Shown: positions 23,490-32,241, counted from the first letter of the stretch. The stretch is DNA of 64,000 nucleotides from Streptomyces antarcticus (GCF_026627255.1 NZ_JAPNLM010000020.1:1-64000), one strand, 5' to 3'. Program-made: numbers and translations. Notes: generated from the letters alone by a model not told the origin.

Positions 23490-25352
23490 ATGGTCATGAA
23501 GAAGTCGGTCGTCATCGCGGGCGGGGGCATCGGGGGGCTGGCCGCGGCCGGCGCCCTGGCTGCCCGCGGGCTGGACGTCACGGTGGTCGAACGCGCGGGC
23601 CGGATCGACTCCGGGGGCTCCGGCCTGGTGCTCTATCCCAACGGGGTGCGCGCGGCCGACGCGCTCGGGGGGCGCGTCGGCGCCCGGATCCGGGCCGCGG
23701 GCCACGTCACCGCCGACGACGAGGTGCGGATCCTGATGGACGCGTCGGGCACGGTCCTCGCCGAGGAGCCGATCGGCGCCGCCGGCCGGGAGCTCGGCGC
23801 CCCGCAGATCCCCGTACTGCGCCGGTCCCTGCACCGGGCGCTGCTCGACGAGGCCCTCGCCGCCGGGGCGGCCGTGCGGCTGGCCACCACGGTCGAGGAC
23901 TACACCGCGCACGAGGACCACGTCGCCGTCCACCTCGACGACGGCAGCACGCTGGTCTGCGAGGCGCTGGTCGGCGCCGACGGCATCAACTCGGCGGTGC
24001 GCCGGCGGATGCTCGACGACGGGCCGCCGCAGTACCGGGGGTACACCTCGGTGCGCGGCCGCACCACCGGCTCGGTGCTCGGGCAGCGGGGCCATGTGGT
24101 CAACGGGCGCGGCATCCAGCTGTTCATCGCGCCGGTCGGCGGGGACACCCTCTACTGGACCGCGAAGATCACCTCGCCGCCGGGGGTCTGGCCCGCCATG
24201 GGACCGCAGGCCGCGCAGCGCGCCCTGACCGAGGCGCTGGAGGGCTGGTACGAGCCGGTCGTCGCCCTCGTCCGGGACGCCGACACCGCCGACATCGTCG
24301 TCACCGACATCCACGACCGTGACCCCGCGCCCCGCTGGACCGACGGCCGGGTCGCCCTCCTGGGCGACGCCGCGCACCCGATGGTGCCGGCGCTCGGCCA
24401 GGGCGCCAACATGGCGCTGGAGGACGCGGCCGTCCTCGCGGAGGCCTTGGCGTCCGCCGTGTCCACCGGCTCCGCGTCCGCGTCGTCCGCCGTCACCGTC
24501 CCCGCGGCCCTGGAAGCCTACGCGCGCGAGCGCATGGAGCGGGCCGCCGCCGTCGTCCTCCAGTCGCGTCGGCAGGGCTCCGTCGACCAGGGAGCGGGCG
24601 AGGCGGCCGAGTCACGGCGCAACGCCCGTATGAAGTCCGCCGGCCGCAAGGACTCCGACCTCGCCGCCGTCGTCGGCTGGCGGCCCAGGGCACAGCCCCA
24701 CGAGCGCACCCAACCGCCCAGGCCCACGGCCGGATCAGCCGTACAGACCAAGGAGAGTGCCGCAATCATGCGAACCCCACACGTAGTTCTGGTCAGCGGC
24801 TCGCTCCGCACCGGATCGACGTCGGACCGGGTGGCCGAATGGTGCGCCCGGCTGTGCGCCGAGCAAGGAGCGACCGTACGCGTCTTCACCGGCTCGGAGA
24901 TCGACTTCCCGGCCTACCGTCCGGGCCTCGGGGCGGTACACGAGGGGGCGGCCCAGTTCCTGGAGGAGCTACGCCGGGCCGACGGTGTCGTCCTGGTGTC
25001 CCCGACCTACCACGCCACGATCTCCGGCCTCCTGAAGAACGCCCTGGACCTCGTCAACGACCTCGACGGGCCGCTCCCCTATCTCGACGGCCGGGCGATC
25101 GGGACCGTCGCGGTCGGAGCGGGAGCCCAGGGCGCGGTCTCGACCCTGACCACGCTGCGCACCATCGGTCACGCGCTGCGGGGCTGGCCGACGCCGGTGG
25201 GCGTGGCCGTGGCCCAGGTTCCGCCGCTGCCGGCCACGGACGAGCCGCTCTCCCCCGAGGGCGAGCGGCTCGCGCAGATGGTGTCCCAGGTGATGTGGAT
25301 GAGCAGTGCGCGCGCCGCCGCCCGGCCGGCGCTCGTCCGCGCTGCCGCATGA
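23490..25352 (+). CDS. fusion: FAD-dependent monooxygenase + NADPH-dependent FMN reductase
   Basis: One 620-aa frame. Residues about 1-395 are a group A flavin monooxygenase: GGGIGGLAAAG (dinucleotide fold), then LVGADGINSAVRRR, and GRVALLGDAAHPMVPALGQGANMALEDA. After a Pro-rich linker, residues about 427-620 are a flavodoxin-like FMN reductase: VVLVSGSLRTGSTSDRV, SPTYHATISGLLKNALD. An internal AAGGAGAG followed by ATG 24768 could also allow the reductase to be made alone. Group A monooxygenases reduce their own flavin, so the reductase may serve another enzyme such as the HpaB-like hydroxylase or group D flavoprotein elsewhere in the window. An alternative is a recent loss of a stop codon between two genes. 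Confidence 0.85.
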   Translation: MVMKKSVVIAGGGIGGLAAAGALAARGLDVTVVERAGRIDSGGSGLVLYPNGVRAADALGGRVGARIRAAGHVTADDEVRILMDASGTVLAEEPIGAAGRELGAPQIPVLRRSLHRALLDEALAAGAAVRLATTVEDYTAHEDHVAVHLDDGSTLVCEALVGADGINSAVRRRMLDDGPPQYRGYTSVRGRTTGSVLGQRGHVVNGRGIQLFIAPVGGDTLYWTAKITSPPGVWPAMGPQAAQRALTEALEGWYEPVVALVRDADTADIVVTDIHDRDPAPRWTDGRVALLGDAAHPMVPALGQGANMALEDAAVLAEALASAVSTGSASASSAVTVPAALEAYARERMERAAAVVLQSRRQGSVDQGAGEAAESRRNARMKSAGRKDSDLAAVVGWRPRAQPHERTQPPRPTAGSAVQTKESAAIMRTPHVVLVSGSLRTGSTSDRVAEWCARLCAEQGATVRVFTGSEIDFPAYRPGLGAVHEGAAQFLEELRRADGVVLVSPTYHATISGLLKNALDLVNDLDGPLPYLDGRAIGTVAVGAGAQGAVSTLTTLRTIGHALRGWPTPVGVAVAQVPPLPATDEPLSPEGERLAQMVSQVMWMSSARAAARPALVRAAA

Positions 25353-25422
25353 TGCCGCCGGGCACCGGATCGCGGAGCGGTTCCGCGATGACCGCACGCC
25401 ACGCAGGAAGGGAAACACGAAC

Positions 25423-25731
25423 ATGCCTCAGCGCCACGGGACGTTCCACGCCGGACGGAGCCTGCTCGGCCCGGTATGGCGCGACAGCAACGTCCGTTCG
25501 GGCCCGTCGCTGGCCAGCCCGGTCATCCGGCTGCTGCTGCCGGACGCCTCCGTCGGCTACGAGGGCGAGGGGTGGTCGCTCGGCGACGAGGTCGTCGAGG
25601 GCGAGCACACGGACGGTGTGATCACCAGCTCCGTGTGGTTCCGGCTGGCCATCGGCGGCTGGACCAGCGCCGTCAACTTCGAGCCGGAGACGGTGGCCTC
25701 GGTGACGAGGGGGTCCCTCGTCACCGGCTGA
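25423..25731 (+). CDS. small SH3-like domain protein, 102 aa
   Basis: ATG 25423 follows GGAAGGGA. The sequence DSNVRSGPSLASPVIRLLLPD matches the start of bacterial SH3 (SH3_3-like) repeats when compared by eye, and WFRLAIGGWTSAVNFEP resembles their end. No signal peptide is visible, although many SH3_3 proteins are extracytoplasmic. It closes the plus-strand operon, 70 bp after the fusion gene, and is followed by a strong terminator. It may bind a ligand or a partner protein; the role is unknown. Confidence 0.65.
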   Translation: MPQRHGTFHAGRSLLGPVWRDSNVRSGPSLASPVIRLLLPDASVGYEGEGWSLGDEVVEGEHTDGVITSSVWFRLAIGGWTSAVNFEPETVASVTRGSLVTG

Positions 25732-25748
25732 CACCGCACGAGGCACGG

Positions 25749-25797
25749 CTACGGCCCGGCCCCGTCTCCCCTCCAGGGAGCCGGGGCCGGGCCGTAG
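25749..25797. terminator. bidirectional terminator, 16-bp perfect stem
   Basis: Arms 25749-25764 (CTACGGCCCGGCCCCG) and 25782-25797 are exact complements with a 17-base loop. It separates the plus-strand operon ending at 25731 from the convergent apoprotein gene ending at 25836. Confidence 0.9.
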
Positions 25798-25835
25798 TCA
25801 TACCGCGTCAGCGGTACGCCGTGCGCGCGGTGCGG

Positions 25836-26276
25836 CTACTTGAAGGTGATCTGCTGGCCGCCGCCGACACCGGCGTCATCGCCCAGGCCCACCTGACAGG
25901 CGCTGACCTTGCAGTCGACCGTGCCGGCCGGGGTGCCCTCCGCGCCCTCGACGGCGGCGAAGGAGGCGTGCACCGTGATCTGCGTGGTCAGCTTGCCCTG
26001 GGCGTCGGCCGCGATGTTCACCACGCTGGCCGGGTCACAGCCGTACGACCCGGCCGTGACGAGTTCACACTGCGCCACGTGGTAGATCGCGCCCGGGGTG
26101 AGGCCGGTACCCGTCACGGCCACCGTCGCACCGTCCGTGAGGCCGGTGGCGGGCGTCACCGTGACCACCGGCGCGGCCGCCATGGCGGCGGGCTGGAAGG
26201 CCACCGCGAGCCCGGTGGCGAGGGCCGCGGTGGCTCCGACACGAGCGATCAGACCGAGCTTGTTCTTGACAGTCAT
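25836..26276 (-). CDS. secreted neocarzinostatin-family apoprotein
   Basis: A 146-aa precursor with signal peptide (KNKLG, a hydrophobic core, AMAA cleavage near residue 34), giving a mature protein of about 112 aa, the size of neocarzinostatin, C-1027 and macromomycin apoproteins. The mature part starts APVVTVTPATGLTDG and shows the two family disulfides as Cys70/Cys80 (AQC...YGC) and Cys122/Cys127 (GTVDCKVSACQVGL). The family forms an immunoglobulin-like barrel that binds and stabilises 9-membered enediyne chromophores. Homologues without an enediyne also exist, so ligand identity is open. ATG 26276 has GGAG seven bases upstream on its strand. The gene is alone between a terminator and a 277-bp divergent region. 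Confidence 0.88.
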   Translation of the reverse strand: MTVKNKLGLIARVGATAALATGLAVAFQPAAMAAAPVVTVTPATGLTDGATVAVTGTGLTPGAIYHVAQCELVTAGSYGCDPASVVNIAADAQGKLTTQITVHASFAAVEGAEGTPAGTVDCKVSACQVGLGDDAGVGGGQQITFK

Positions 26277-26553
26277 CCCATTACTCCAAAGACCAAAGAG
26301 GAACTGGCTGTTCCCGTTCCGTATTTACAAGATCGACATTACGCATCATGAAAATGGCCGCGCATCTTCCAGGTTGCTCCAAGCAACCCACTCATTCGAG
26401 CCAGATGGCGGACAATGTGCGGTCACGCAAGAGCAGTTCAGAAGATGCGCGGCCATCCGGCCCTTGAAACGATCCCTGCAGGCGGAGGCGCGTACGGGCC
26501 TCTGTTACCAGTGCGGGCTCCGCCCGCTCTACACAGAAAGGAGTGCGGAACAC
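26277..26553. other. 277-bp divergent promoter region, locally AT-richer
   Basis: It separates the apoprotein gene (minus strand) from the 61-aa peptide (plus strand). The stretch 26310-26440 is noticeably richer in A and T than the surrounding genes, as expected for promoters. AAAGGAG at 26537-26543 is the ribosome site of the peptide. I see no gene and no convincing hairpin. Confidence 0.5.
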
Positions 26554-26739
26554 ATGGCTACTGCACTCAGCACGGAGATCCAGGAGCGCATCGTCGCCGA
26601 GACCGGCTCCGCCGCTCCGAGCACCGACGACGCCGTGGCGTTCGAGTCGTGGCTCGAGGGCATCAAGGAGTCCGACTCGGACCTCTTCGCCGGTGTCGCC
26701 ACCGAGATCGAGTCCCTCATGGGCGGCAAGGTGATGTGA
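26554..26739 (+). CDS. 61-aa acidic peptide, possible precursor or carrier peptide
   Basis: ATG 26554 with AAAGGAG ten bases upstream gives a strong start. The peptide is acidic and helical by composition (STEIQERIVAETG, then FESWLEGIKESDSDLFAGV) and ends ESLMGGKVM. The Gly-Gly followed by a three-residue end recalls a leader cleavage site, but such a short core would be odd. It has no Cys. It precedes a di-iron oxidase, an exporter and a BtrH-like protein in one direction, so it may be their peptide substrate or an acyl/aminoacyl scaffold. I do not recognise the family. Confidence 0.65.
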   Translation: MATALSTEIQERIVAETGSAAPSTDDAVAFESWLEGIKESDSDLFAGVATEIESLMGGKVM

Positions 26740-26866
26740 GTCTGCCGACTCACGCAGCGATCCGGCCGGCCGGCCCCGCGAGGTGTTCCCTCGCGGGTCG
26801 GCCGGCGGTCGTGCGGGGGGAAGTACCCCGCAGCCAGGCCGGTACGAGGGGGAAAGGGGCCACGCG

Positions 26867-27850
26867 ATGCGCTGGACCACGCTGCTGTTCGACGAGGCGG
26901 ACCTCGACGAGCTCGCACTCCTGGACGCGGACGCCCTGCTCGGGGGCGCCGGCGACACGCTGGAGCGGCGGTTCACCCCCCGCGATCTCTACCGGCGCTG
27001 GGAACGCCAGCACTGGCTGGCCTCCGACATCGATCTCGAACGCGACCGGCGGCACTGGGACACCCTGCTGAGCCCCGGCACCCGCGGCGGCCTCGAGTAC
27101 TTCATCAAGAGCTTCCTGGTCGGGGAGTACACCGGACTCGACCTGATGAGCCCGATCCTCGCCGCCTGTCCCGATGAGGACTACCTCGTCTACCTGGGGA
27201 CACAGGCCGCCGACGAGTCGCGGCACACGGTGTTCGTCAGCCGGGTCGCCGAGGAACTCCTCGGCATGACCGACTCCCTGCGCGGTCAGCTCATCACCTC
27301 CTGGGCCGGTCTGAGCCCCGCGCACAGGGCGGTGCACACCCTGGAGAACGCGGTCCTGCGCGACTTGGCCCGCTCCCCGCACGACTACGCGCAATGGCTG
27401 CGCGCCATCACCTTCTTCCACCTCGTCACCGAGGGCGTCCTGGCCCTGCACGGCCAGCGCGGCCTGGTCCGCAGCCTCCAGCGCATCCCCCTGCTGCCCG
27501 GTCTGCGGGCGGGCTTCACCGCGATGACGCGCGACGAGTCGCGGCACGTCAGCTTCGGTCTGCACGCACTGCGCCGGGGTGCCCGCGAAGGGTTCTCCGA
27601 GGCGATCAATGACATGATCGAGACCGGCATGCCGCTCGCGGCCGTCATCGGCGTCGCCCCCGCCGCCCCATCGGAACACGCCGCCGCGGCGGCGGCCCGG
27701 TCCGCGAACGACCTGCTGACCACCATCGCCGTGCGGCTGCGCCAACTCGACCTCCCACACGACTTCGCCGAGCACGTGCTCGGCAGGTGCCGGGCGGCTC
27801 AGGAGGCCGCCCTGCACGCATCCGCAGCGGCCACCGCCCAGAACAGGTAG
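26867..27850 (+). CDS. ribonucleotide-reductase-R2-like di-iron protein
   Basis: A 327-aa helical protein. The ligand spacing of R2-like oxidases is present: Glu87 (LVGEYTG), Glu117-x-x-His120 (DESRH), Glu189 (LVTEGVL) and Glu224-x-x-His227 (DESRHVSF). R2 itself has a radical Tyr near the first ExxH; none is obvious at the equivalent place, so a nucleotide reductase subunit is unlikely and a ligand-binding or N-/C-oxygenase is more likely. ATG 26867 has GAAAGGGG upstream. It follows the 61-aa peptide by 127 bp and is 5 bp from the MFS gene, so it probably oxidises the product of this small operon. Confidence 0.8.
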   Translation: MRWTTLLFDEADLDELALLDADALLGGAGDTLERRFTPRDLYRRWERQHWLASDIDLERDRRHWDTLLSPGTRGGLEYFIKSFLVGEYTGLDLMSPILAACPDEDYLVYLGTQAADESRHTVFVSRVAEELLGMTDSLRGQLITSWAGLSPAHRAVHTLENAVLRDLARSPHDYAQWLRAITFFHLVTEGVLALHGQRGLVRSLQRIPLLPGLRAGFTAMTRDESRHVSFGLHALRRGAREGFSEAINDMIETGMPLAAVIGVAPAAPSEHAAAAAARSANDLLTTIAVRLRQLDLPHDFAEHVLGRCRAAQEAALHASAAATAQNR

Positions 27851-27855
27851 GGAAC

Positions 27856-29199
27856 ATGGCGAACCACACGGCCGGGAGCACGGCCTCCCAGGAGACCGGC
27901 GGCAGCTTCGCACGCCTGCTGCGCAGCCCCGGAGCGCTACGCCTGGTCGGCTCGCTCTTCATCCTGGAGATCGGCTCCGCCATGACGACGGTGGGCCTGC
28001 CCCTGCTGGTGATGCAGCGTTACGGCCTGGGCCTGGAGGTCGGCTTCACCCTCGCGGCCCGGTTCCTGCCGAACATCCTGCTGGGCGCCGTCGTCGGCCA
28101 GATCGTCGACCGCTACGACCCGCGCCGCGTGGCGATGCTCGCCGCCCTCGGCAGCGGCCTGGTCGTGGCGCTCTTCCCGCTGACCACCGCGATGTGGCAG
28201 ATCCAGCTGCTGGCCCTGGCCATCGGCGTCGGCTACATGTTCAGTTTCCCCGCGACGATGGCGCTGCGTCCCCGGGTGATCCCCGACGGCAGTGAACTGG
28301 AGGGGAACGGCCTGATCGTGACGGCCGAGCGGATACCGAAGCTGATCGGCCCCGCCCTCGCCGGGCCCATCGCCGCCGGACTCGGCATCGGATGGCTGTT
28401 CTGCGCCGAGGCGGCCACCGCCGTCGCCGCGGCCGCGCTCCTCCTGCGGCTCCCGCTGGCCGACGCGGCGCCCTCCGCTTCCGGGCGCGCGACGGCGCCC
28501 ACGACCGCGACGGCAGGCGGCCTGCGCGCACCGGCCCCGGTCCGCTGGCTCGCCGCCTGGGCCGGCGCCATGGCGGGCGGCGCCCGCGAGCTGGTCCGCA
28601 TGGTCAGGGACGACGGGCGGCTGTCCTCGCTGACCCTGACCGCCTTCACGTACATGGTCGCCCTGGGCCTGGGGCGGACCTTCCTCGCCGCCTACTCCCT
28701 GGAGGAGTTCGCGTCCGTCCCCGCCATGCTCGGCTACCTCCTCGCCGCGATGGGACTCGGCGGTGCCTGCGGCGCGCTGATCACGTCCCGTTTCCGGGGC
28801 TGGAACCAGGGCTGGGTGTACATCCTCGGCAACGCCCTGGAGGGTGTCTGCTGGATCGCGCTGATCTGGACCGGCAACTGGATCCTCGCGCTGGCCCTGC
28901 TGTTCGTCGCCGGCGTCTTCGAGTCCATCGCGTCGGTCGTGTACTTCGCCGAGGTGCAGAAGCGGCTCCCGGCCCAGCTGACGGGCAAGTACTACGCCAC
29001 GCTCGTCCCGCTCTCCGACGTCTTCCTCGTCGCGGGCACCGTGGCCGGCGGGCTGCTCGTGGGCGTGGGCGGGATCGCCTGGTCCGCCGCCCTCGTCGGC
29101 CTGGCGATGGCCGTGCCCGTGCTGCTGCTCGTCAGCCGGCTGGTCCCCGAGAAGCCGGCCGTCCCCGCAACCGCAACAGCCGGAGCCGTGGCCTCGTGA
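27856..29199 (+). CDS. MFS exporter
   Basis: A 447-aa, 12-helix protein. GQIVDRYDPRRV between helices 2 and 3 marks the enterobactin-exporter-like/DHA3 MFS group, and the Ala-rich central loop (about 210-240) joins the halves. It starts 5 bp after the di-iron gene and its stop overlaps the BtrH-like start (TGATG). Most likely it exports the peptide- or acyl-derived product of this operon, or gives self-resistance. Confidence 0.85.
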   Translation: MANHTAGSTASQETGGSFARLLRSPGALRLVGSLFILEIGSAMTTVGLPLLVMQRYGLGLEVGFTLAARFLPNILLGAVVGQIVDRYDPRRVAMLAALGSGLVVALFPLTTAMWQIQLLALAIGVGYMFSFPATMALRPRVIPDGSELEGNGLIVTAERIPKLIGPALAGPIAAGLGIGWLFCAEAATAVAAAALLLRLPLADAAPSASGRATAPTTATAGGLRAPAPVRWLAAWAGAMAGGARELVRMVRDDGRLSSLTLTAFTYMVALGLGRTFLAAYSLEEFASVPAMLGYLLAAMGLGGACGALITSRFRGWNQGWVYILGNALEGVCWIALIWTGNWILALALLFVAGVFESIASVVYFAEVQKRLPAQLTGKYYATLVPLSDVFLVAGTVAGGLLVGVGGIAWSAALVGLAMAVPVLLLVSRLVPEKPAVPATATAGAVAS

Positions 29200-30233
29200 T
29201 GCCCGCTTCGGCGGCGGGTTTCCCCTATCTGGGCACCGAGCTCAACGCCGTCGAGGACATCGCGTACCCCCGCCTCTCCTGCTGGCTGCACTGCCTGCGC
29301 GACTCCCTGTACGCCGCAGGCGTGCGCGACACCGCCCGCGCGCTGGCGCAGCCGCTGAACTTCGTCGTCGAACGCACTCCGACGGGCGAGCTGCTGACCC
29401 TTTACGGCGGCCAGGACACCGACTACCACGCCCCGCGCTTCCAGCGGGGCGTCACCGCCCGCTGGGAGACCTCTCCCGACGATCCGGACCGCCCGGACAC
29501 GGCACTGGACCTCGTACGCCGCGAACTGGCGCGCGGGCACGCGGTGCCCGTCTCCCCCGAGCTGTCGGGGATGCGCCACTCCGAGTACTACCGGATCCCG
29601 TTCTTCGGCTACCCGCACACCCTCCTCGTGCACCGTCTGGAGGCCGGCAGGGCTTTCGTCGCGGACCGCAACACCCGTAAGGGCTCGGGCTTCGAGGACA
29701 ACCGGGGCACGATCGGGCTCGCGGAACTGCGCGCGGGGATGGCCGGGGCCCCGGTCCTGGTCTGGGACGCTCACGAGCCGCAGGCCGACTGGGAGAGCGA
29801 GCTCGGCCGGCTGCTGGAGCGTTCCGTGCGGCAGATGACCGAACCCGTGGAGGCGCAGGCCGGGCTCGCCGGGCTGCTGGACCTGCCCGGGGTGATCGAG
29901 GAGCTCGCGGAGGCGGGCGAGCGCCGCAGCCTGCTCCGGACGCGTGTGTCGGGCCCGCTGCAGCGCCACGTCTCGGGCGACCGCCACCTGCTCGCCCGGG
30001 TGCTCGCCGACGACGCCCTGCTGCGCTCGCGGGGGGCCCGGACGGCGGCGCTGGCAGCGGACACCGCCGGACTGCTGGGGCGTTCCTCCGACGCGGTGCT
30101 CGACCTCGCCCGGGCCGTGTTCCTGCTCGCCGGCTCCTGGAGCGCGGAGACCCTGGAACTGTGCCGACGGCGGGTGCGCGAGCTGCACACGGTGGAGACG
30201 CGCGTGGTCGATGGCCTGGCCGGCCTCTGCTGA
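29199..30233 (+). CDS. BtrH_N-like acyltransferase/Cys-protease-fold protein
   Basis: A 344-aa protein. The N-terminal 190 residues resemble the BtrH N-terminal domain: Cys near residue 28-32 in YPRLSCWLHCLRDSLYAAG, GYPHTLLVH with a candidate catalytic His, and AFVADRN with a candidate Asp. In butirosin assembly BtrH moves an acyl group from an acyl carrier protein to an amine; the fold is related to papain-like C39 peptidases. The C-terminal about 150 residues are helical without a known domain. Here it could acylate a product or cleave the 61-aa peptide. ATG 29199 is coupled to the MFS stop. Confidence 0.7.
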   Translation: MPASAAGFPYLGTELNAVEDIAYPRLSCWLHCLRDSLYAAGVRDTARALAQPLNFVVERTPTGELLTLYGGQDTDYHAPRFQRGVTARWETSPDDPDRPDTALDLVRRELARGHAVPVSPELSGMRHSEYYRIPFFGYPHTLLVHRLEAGRAFVADRNTRKGSGFEDNRGTIGLAELRAGMAGAPVLVWDAHEPQADWESELGRLLERSVRQMTEPVEAQAGLAGLLDLPGVIEELAEAGERRSLLRTRVSGPLQRHVSGDRHLLARVLADDALLRSRGARTAALAADTAGLLGRSSDAVLDLARAVFLLAGSWSAETLELCRRRVRELHTVETRVVDGLAGLC

Positions 30234-30295
30234 CCGGCCCCCGGTCCGGCGGACAGCCGGCCACGACCGCACCCGGCGGCGGGTCGGTCGGCGGG

Positions 30296-31090
30296 TCAGG
30301 CGATCGCCGCCGCGTTGGAGAACCCGCCCATGTAGTAGTCGACGGTGACCTTCCCGGTGCACACCGAGGCGACGCCCTGCTCCAGCAGCGTCTGGCACAG
30401 CGCCATGTCCTCAGTCGTCTCCAGCACCCGCTGCCACAGGGAGTACTCGGTCGGGAACGGGATCCGCGCGTGCACGTCCCGGCGCAGCATCAGCTCGTTG
30501 GTGTCGACCCGGCTCAGCAGCTTCCCGTCCACGACGCGCATCGCGTCGCGCACCACGTCCGACCCCGGTACGAAGACGCCATGGCGGCGCAGCGAGTCGT
30601 ACGAGTCCGCCCGCCGGGCCGGGATCGGGTGCCAGGGGTCCTCGCCGTCGGGCACGAACGGGACGCCGTCCGCGGTGCGCAGCCGGCGCCAGCTGTACGC
30701 GACGCCCGCGCCCGGCTCGGCGTCCAGTGCGTCGACCAGGCTGCGCAGGTGGCCGGGGGTGTAGGCGTTGTCGTCGTCGAGATGGGCGACGTAGGCCCCT
30801 CGGGCCCGGGCGATCCCGGCGTTGCGCAGCCGCGACAACCGGGCCGGCAGGTAGTCGGAGGCGTCGGCGGGGTGGTCCTCGGGCGCCACGTGCACGAACT
30901 CGGCGTGCGGGAACCGCTCCGCGAGCTCCCGGCGATTGGCCTCCTCGCGCAGGAAGGGGCAGTCGTCGCCGAGGACGACGTGCTGCACGCGCACCCCCTC
31001 GGAGCGGGCCACGGAGCTGAGGGCCCGCTCCACCAGGACCTCGGGGCGGCCCTTGGTCGGGGTGACGACGGTGACCAGGGGACGGGACAT
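30296..31090 (-). CDS. family 2 glycosyltransferase
   Basis: A 264-aa GT-A enzyme. VTVVTPTKGRPEVLVERAL opens the nucleotide-binding fold and AHLDDDNAYTPGHL contains the metal-binding DxD. No membrane segments. ATG 31090 was chosen over the upstream in-frame start because AAGGAG lies five bases before it. It ends a minus-strand operon with ketosynthase, ligase and ThDP enzyme. With the UXS-like gene at 39741 it may attach a pentose or other sugar to the acyl product. The acceptor is unknown. Confidence 0.85.
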   Translation of the reverse strand: MSRPLVTVVTPTKGRPEVLVERALSSVARSEGVRVQHVVLGDDCPFLREEANRRELAERFPHAEFVHVAPEDHPADASDYLPARLSRLRNAGIARARGAYVAHLDDDNAYTPGHLRSLVDALDAEPGAGVAYSWRRLRTADGVPFVPDGEDPWHPIPARRADSYDSLRRHGVFVPGSDVVRDAMRVVDGKLLSRVDTNELMLRRDVHARIPFPTEYSLWQRVLETTEDMALCQTLLEQGVASVCTGKVTVDYYMGGFSNAAAIA

Positions 31091-31110
31091 GGGAACTCCT
31101 TGTGAGCTGC

Positions 31111-32241
31111 TCACCGGCCGGCGGCCGACAGGACGAGAGAGGCGTTGTTTCCGCTGAAGCCGAAGCTGTTGACCAGGACGTGCTCCGCCCGCGCCACCGT
31201 GGTGGGCTTGCGTACCACCAGCACGCCGTCGGGTGTCTCCAGTGGCTCGCGCAGACCGGGTGTACCGGGCAGCCGTGCCTCGCGCAGGAAGCCGACGGCC
31301 GCCACGACGGCGGGGAAGGCAGAGGCGTGCAGCAAGTGGCCGACGGCTCCCTTGTGGGAGCTGAGGGGTACCGGGCGCGGGCCCAGCGCACGGGCCAGTT
31401 CGCCGACGGCTTCGGCCTCGGCGGCGTCACCCTGCGCGGTACCGGTGGCATGGGCGTGGACGTAGTCGATCCGCCCGACGCCCGCGTCCTGGAGCGCGCT
31501 CTGCATGCAGGCCGAGATGGCGGCCCGTTCCGAGGCGACCGCCTGGGTGCTGTCGACCAGGCAGGCGGCGCCGGTCAGCCAGGCCTGCGGTCGGTGGCCG
31601 CGGCCGCGGGCACGGGCTTCGGTCTCCAGGACGAAGGCACCGCCGCCCTCGCCCACGGTGATGCCGTCGCGCACGCCGTCCAGCGGCCGGGCCCCGCCGG
31701 GGCTGAGCGTCCTGACGACGTCCATGCTGGCGTACTCGTACGGGTTCAGGGCGCTGGCACCCACCACCAGGGCGGTGTCGCTCAGGCCGCTGACCAGCCA
31801 GTCCCGGGCGAAGGACGCGCCGAACGCGGCGGAGGCGCAGGCGTGTGAGAGGTGGACGACGCTGACCCTGTCCACTGAGCTGCCGAGGGCGGCGAGCAGT
31901 TTCTCGGGGGCGGGTCCGGTGAAGTCGCCGTCGGCCCCGGCGGCGCTGCGGGGGGCCTGGGAAACGAGAACGACGAGGGAGCCGTCCGGCAGCCGGGGCA
32001 GGCTCGCCGCGTGCAGGGCCTGCCCTGCGGCCGCGAGTGCCATGGCCTCCTTACGCCGGCCGGGCGCGGCCCGGCACGCCGAGGCGGGCACCGCGGCTAC
32101 CGTACGGCTGCGGAACTCACCCTCGAAGGCGGTGAGTTCGCCGAAGGCCCGGGTCCCGCGCAGCAGGCCGTCCCAGAAGGCGTGCGGCCCGTTGCCCAGC
32201 GCGGTGACCAGACCGGTGCCCGCCAGCGCGACCGCTGTCAT
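31111..32241 (-). CDS. stand-alone beta-ketoacyl synthase (KAS II-like)
   Basis: A 376-aa thiolase-fold enzyme with the full Cys-His-His triad: Cys135 in SHACASAAF, His in HAHATGT and His in SHKGAVGHLLHASAF. GVRDGITVGEGGGAFVLE is typical of FabF/type II KS. It is not part of a modular or enediyne PKS. ATG 32241 overlaps the ligase stop as ATGA. No acyl carrier gene is adjacent; the PCP at 59378 or a carrier elsewhere must serve. It could condense one acyl unit made by the upstream ligase and reductase genes. Confidence 0.88.
   Translation of the reverse strand: MTAVALAGTGLVTALGNGPHAFWDGLLRGTRAFGELTAFEGEFRSRTVAAVPASACRAAPGRRKEAMALAAAGQALHAASLPRLPDGSLVVLVSQAPRSAAGADGDFTGPAPEKLLAALGSSVDRVSVVHLSHACASAAFGASFARDWLVSGLSDTALVVGASALNPYEYASMDVVRTLSPGGARPLDGVRDGITVGEGGGAFVLETEARARGRGHRPQAWLTGAACLVDSTQAVASERAAISACMQSALQDAGVGRIDYVHAHATGTAQGDAAEAEAVGELARALGPRPVPLSSHKGAVGHLLHASAFPAVVAAVGFLREARLPGTPGLREPLETPDGVLVVRKPTTVARAEHVLVNSFGFSGNNASLVLSAAGR

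Noticed and set aside
26867..27850. Housekeeping ribonucleotide reductase small subunit (nrdB)
   Set aside because: It has the metal ligands but no evident radical Tyr, no nrdA neighbour, and lies between a small peptide and an exporter.
31111..32241. Ketosynthase as part of an enediyne or modular PKS
   Set aside because: The gene is only 376 aa, with no AT, ACP, KR or DH domain and no PksE-type neighbours. It is a stand-alone KAS II-like enzyme.
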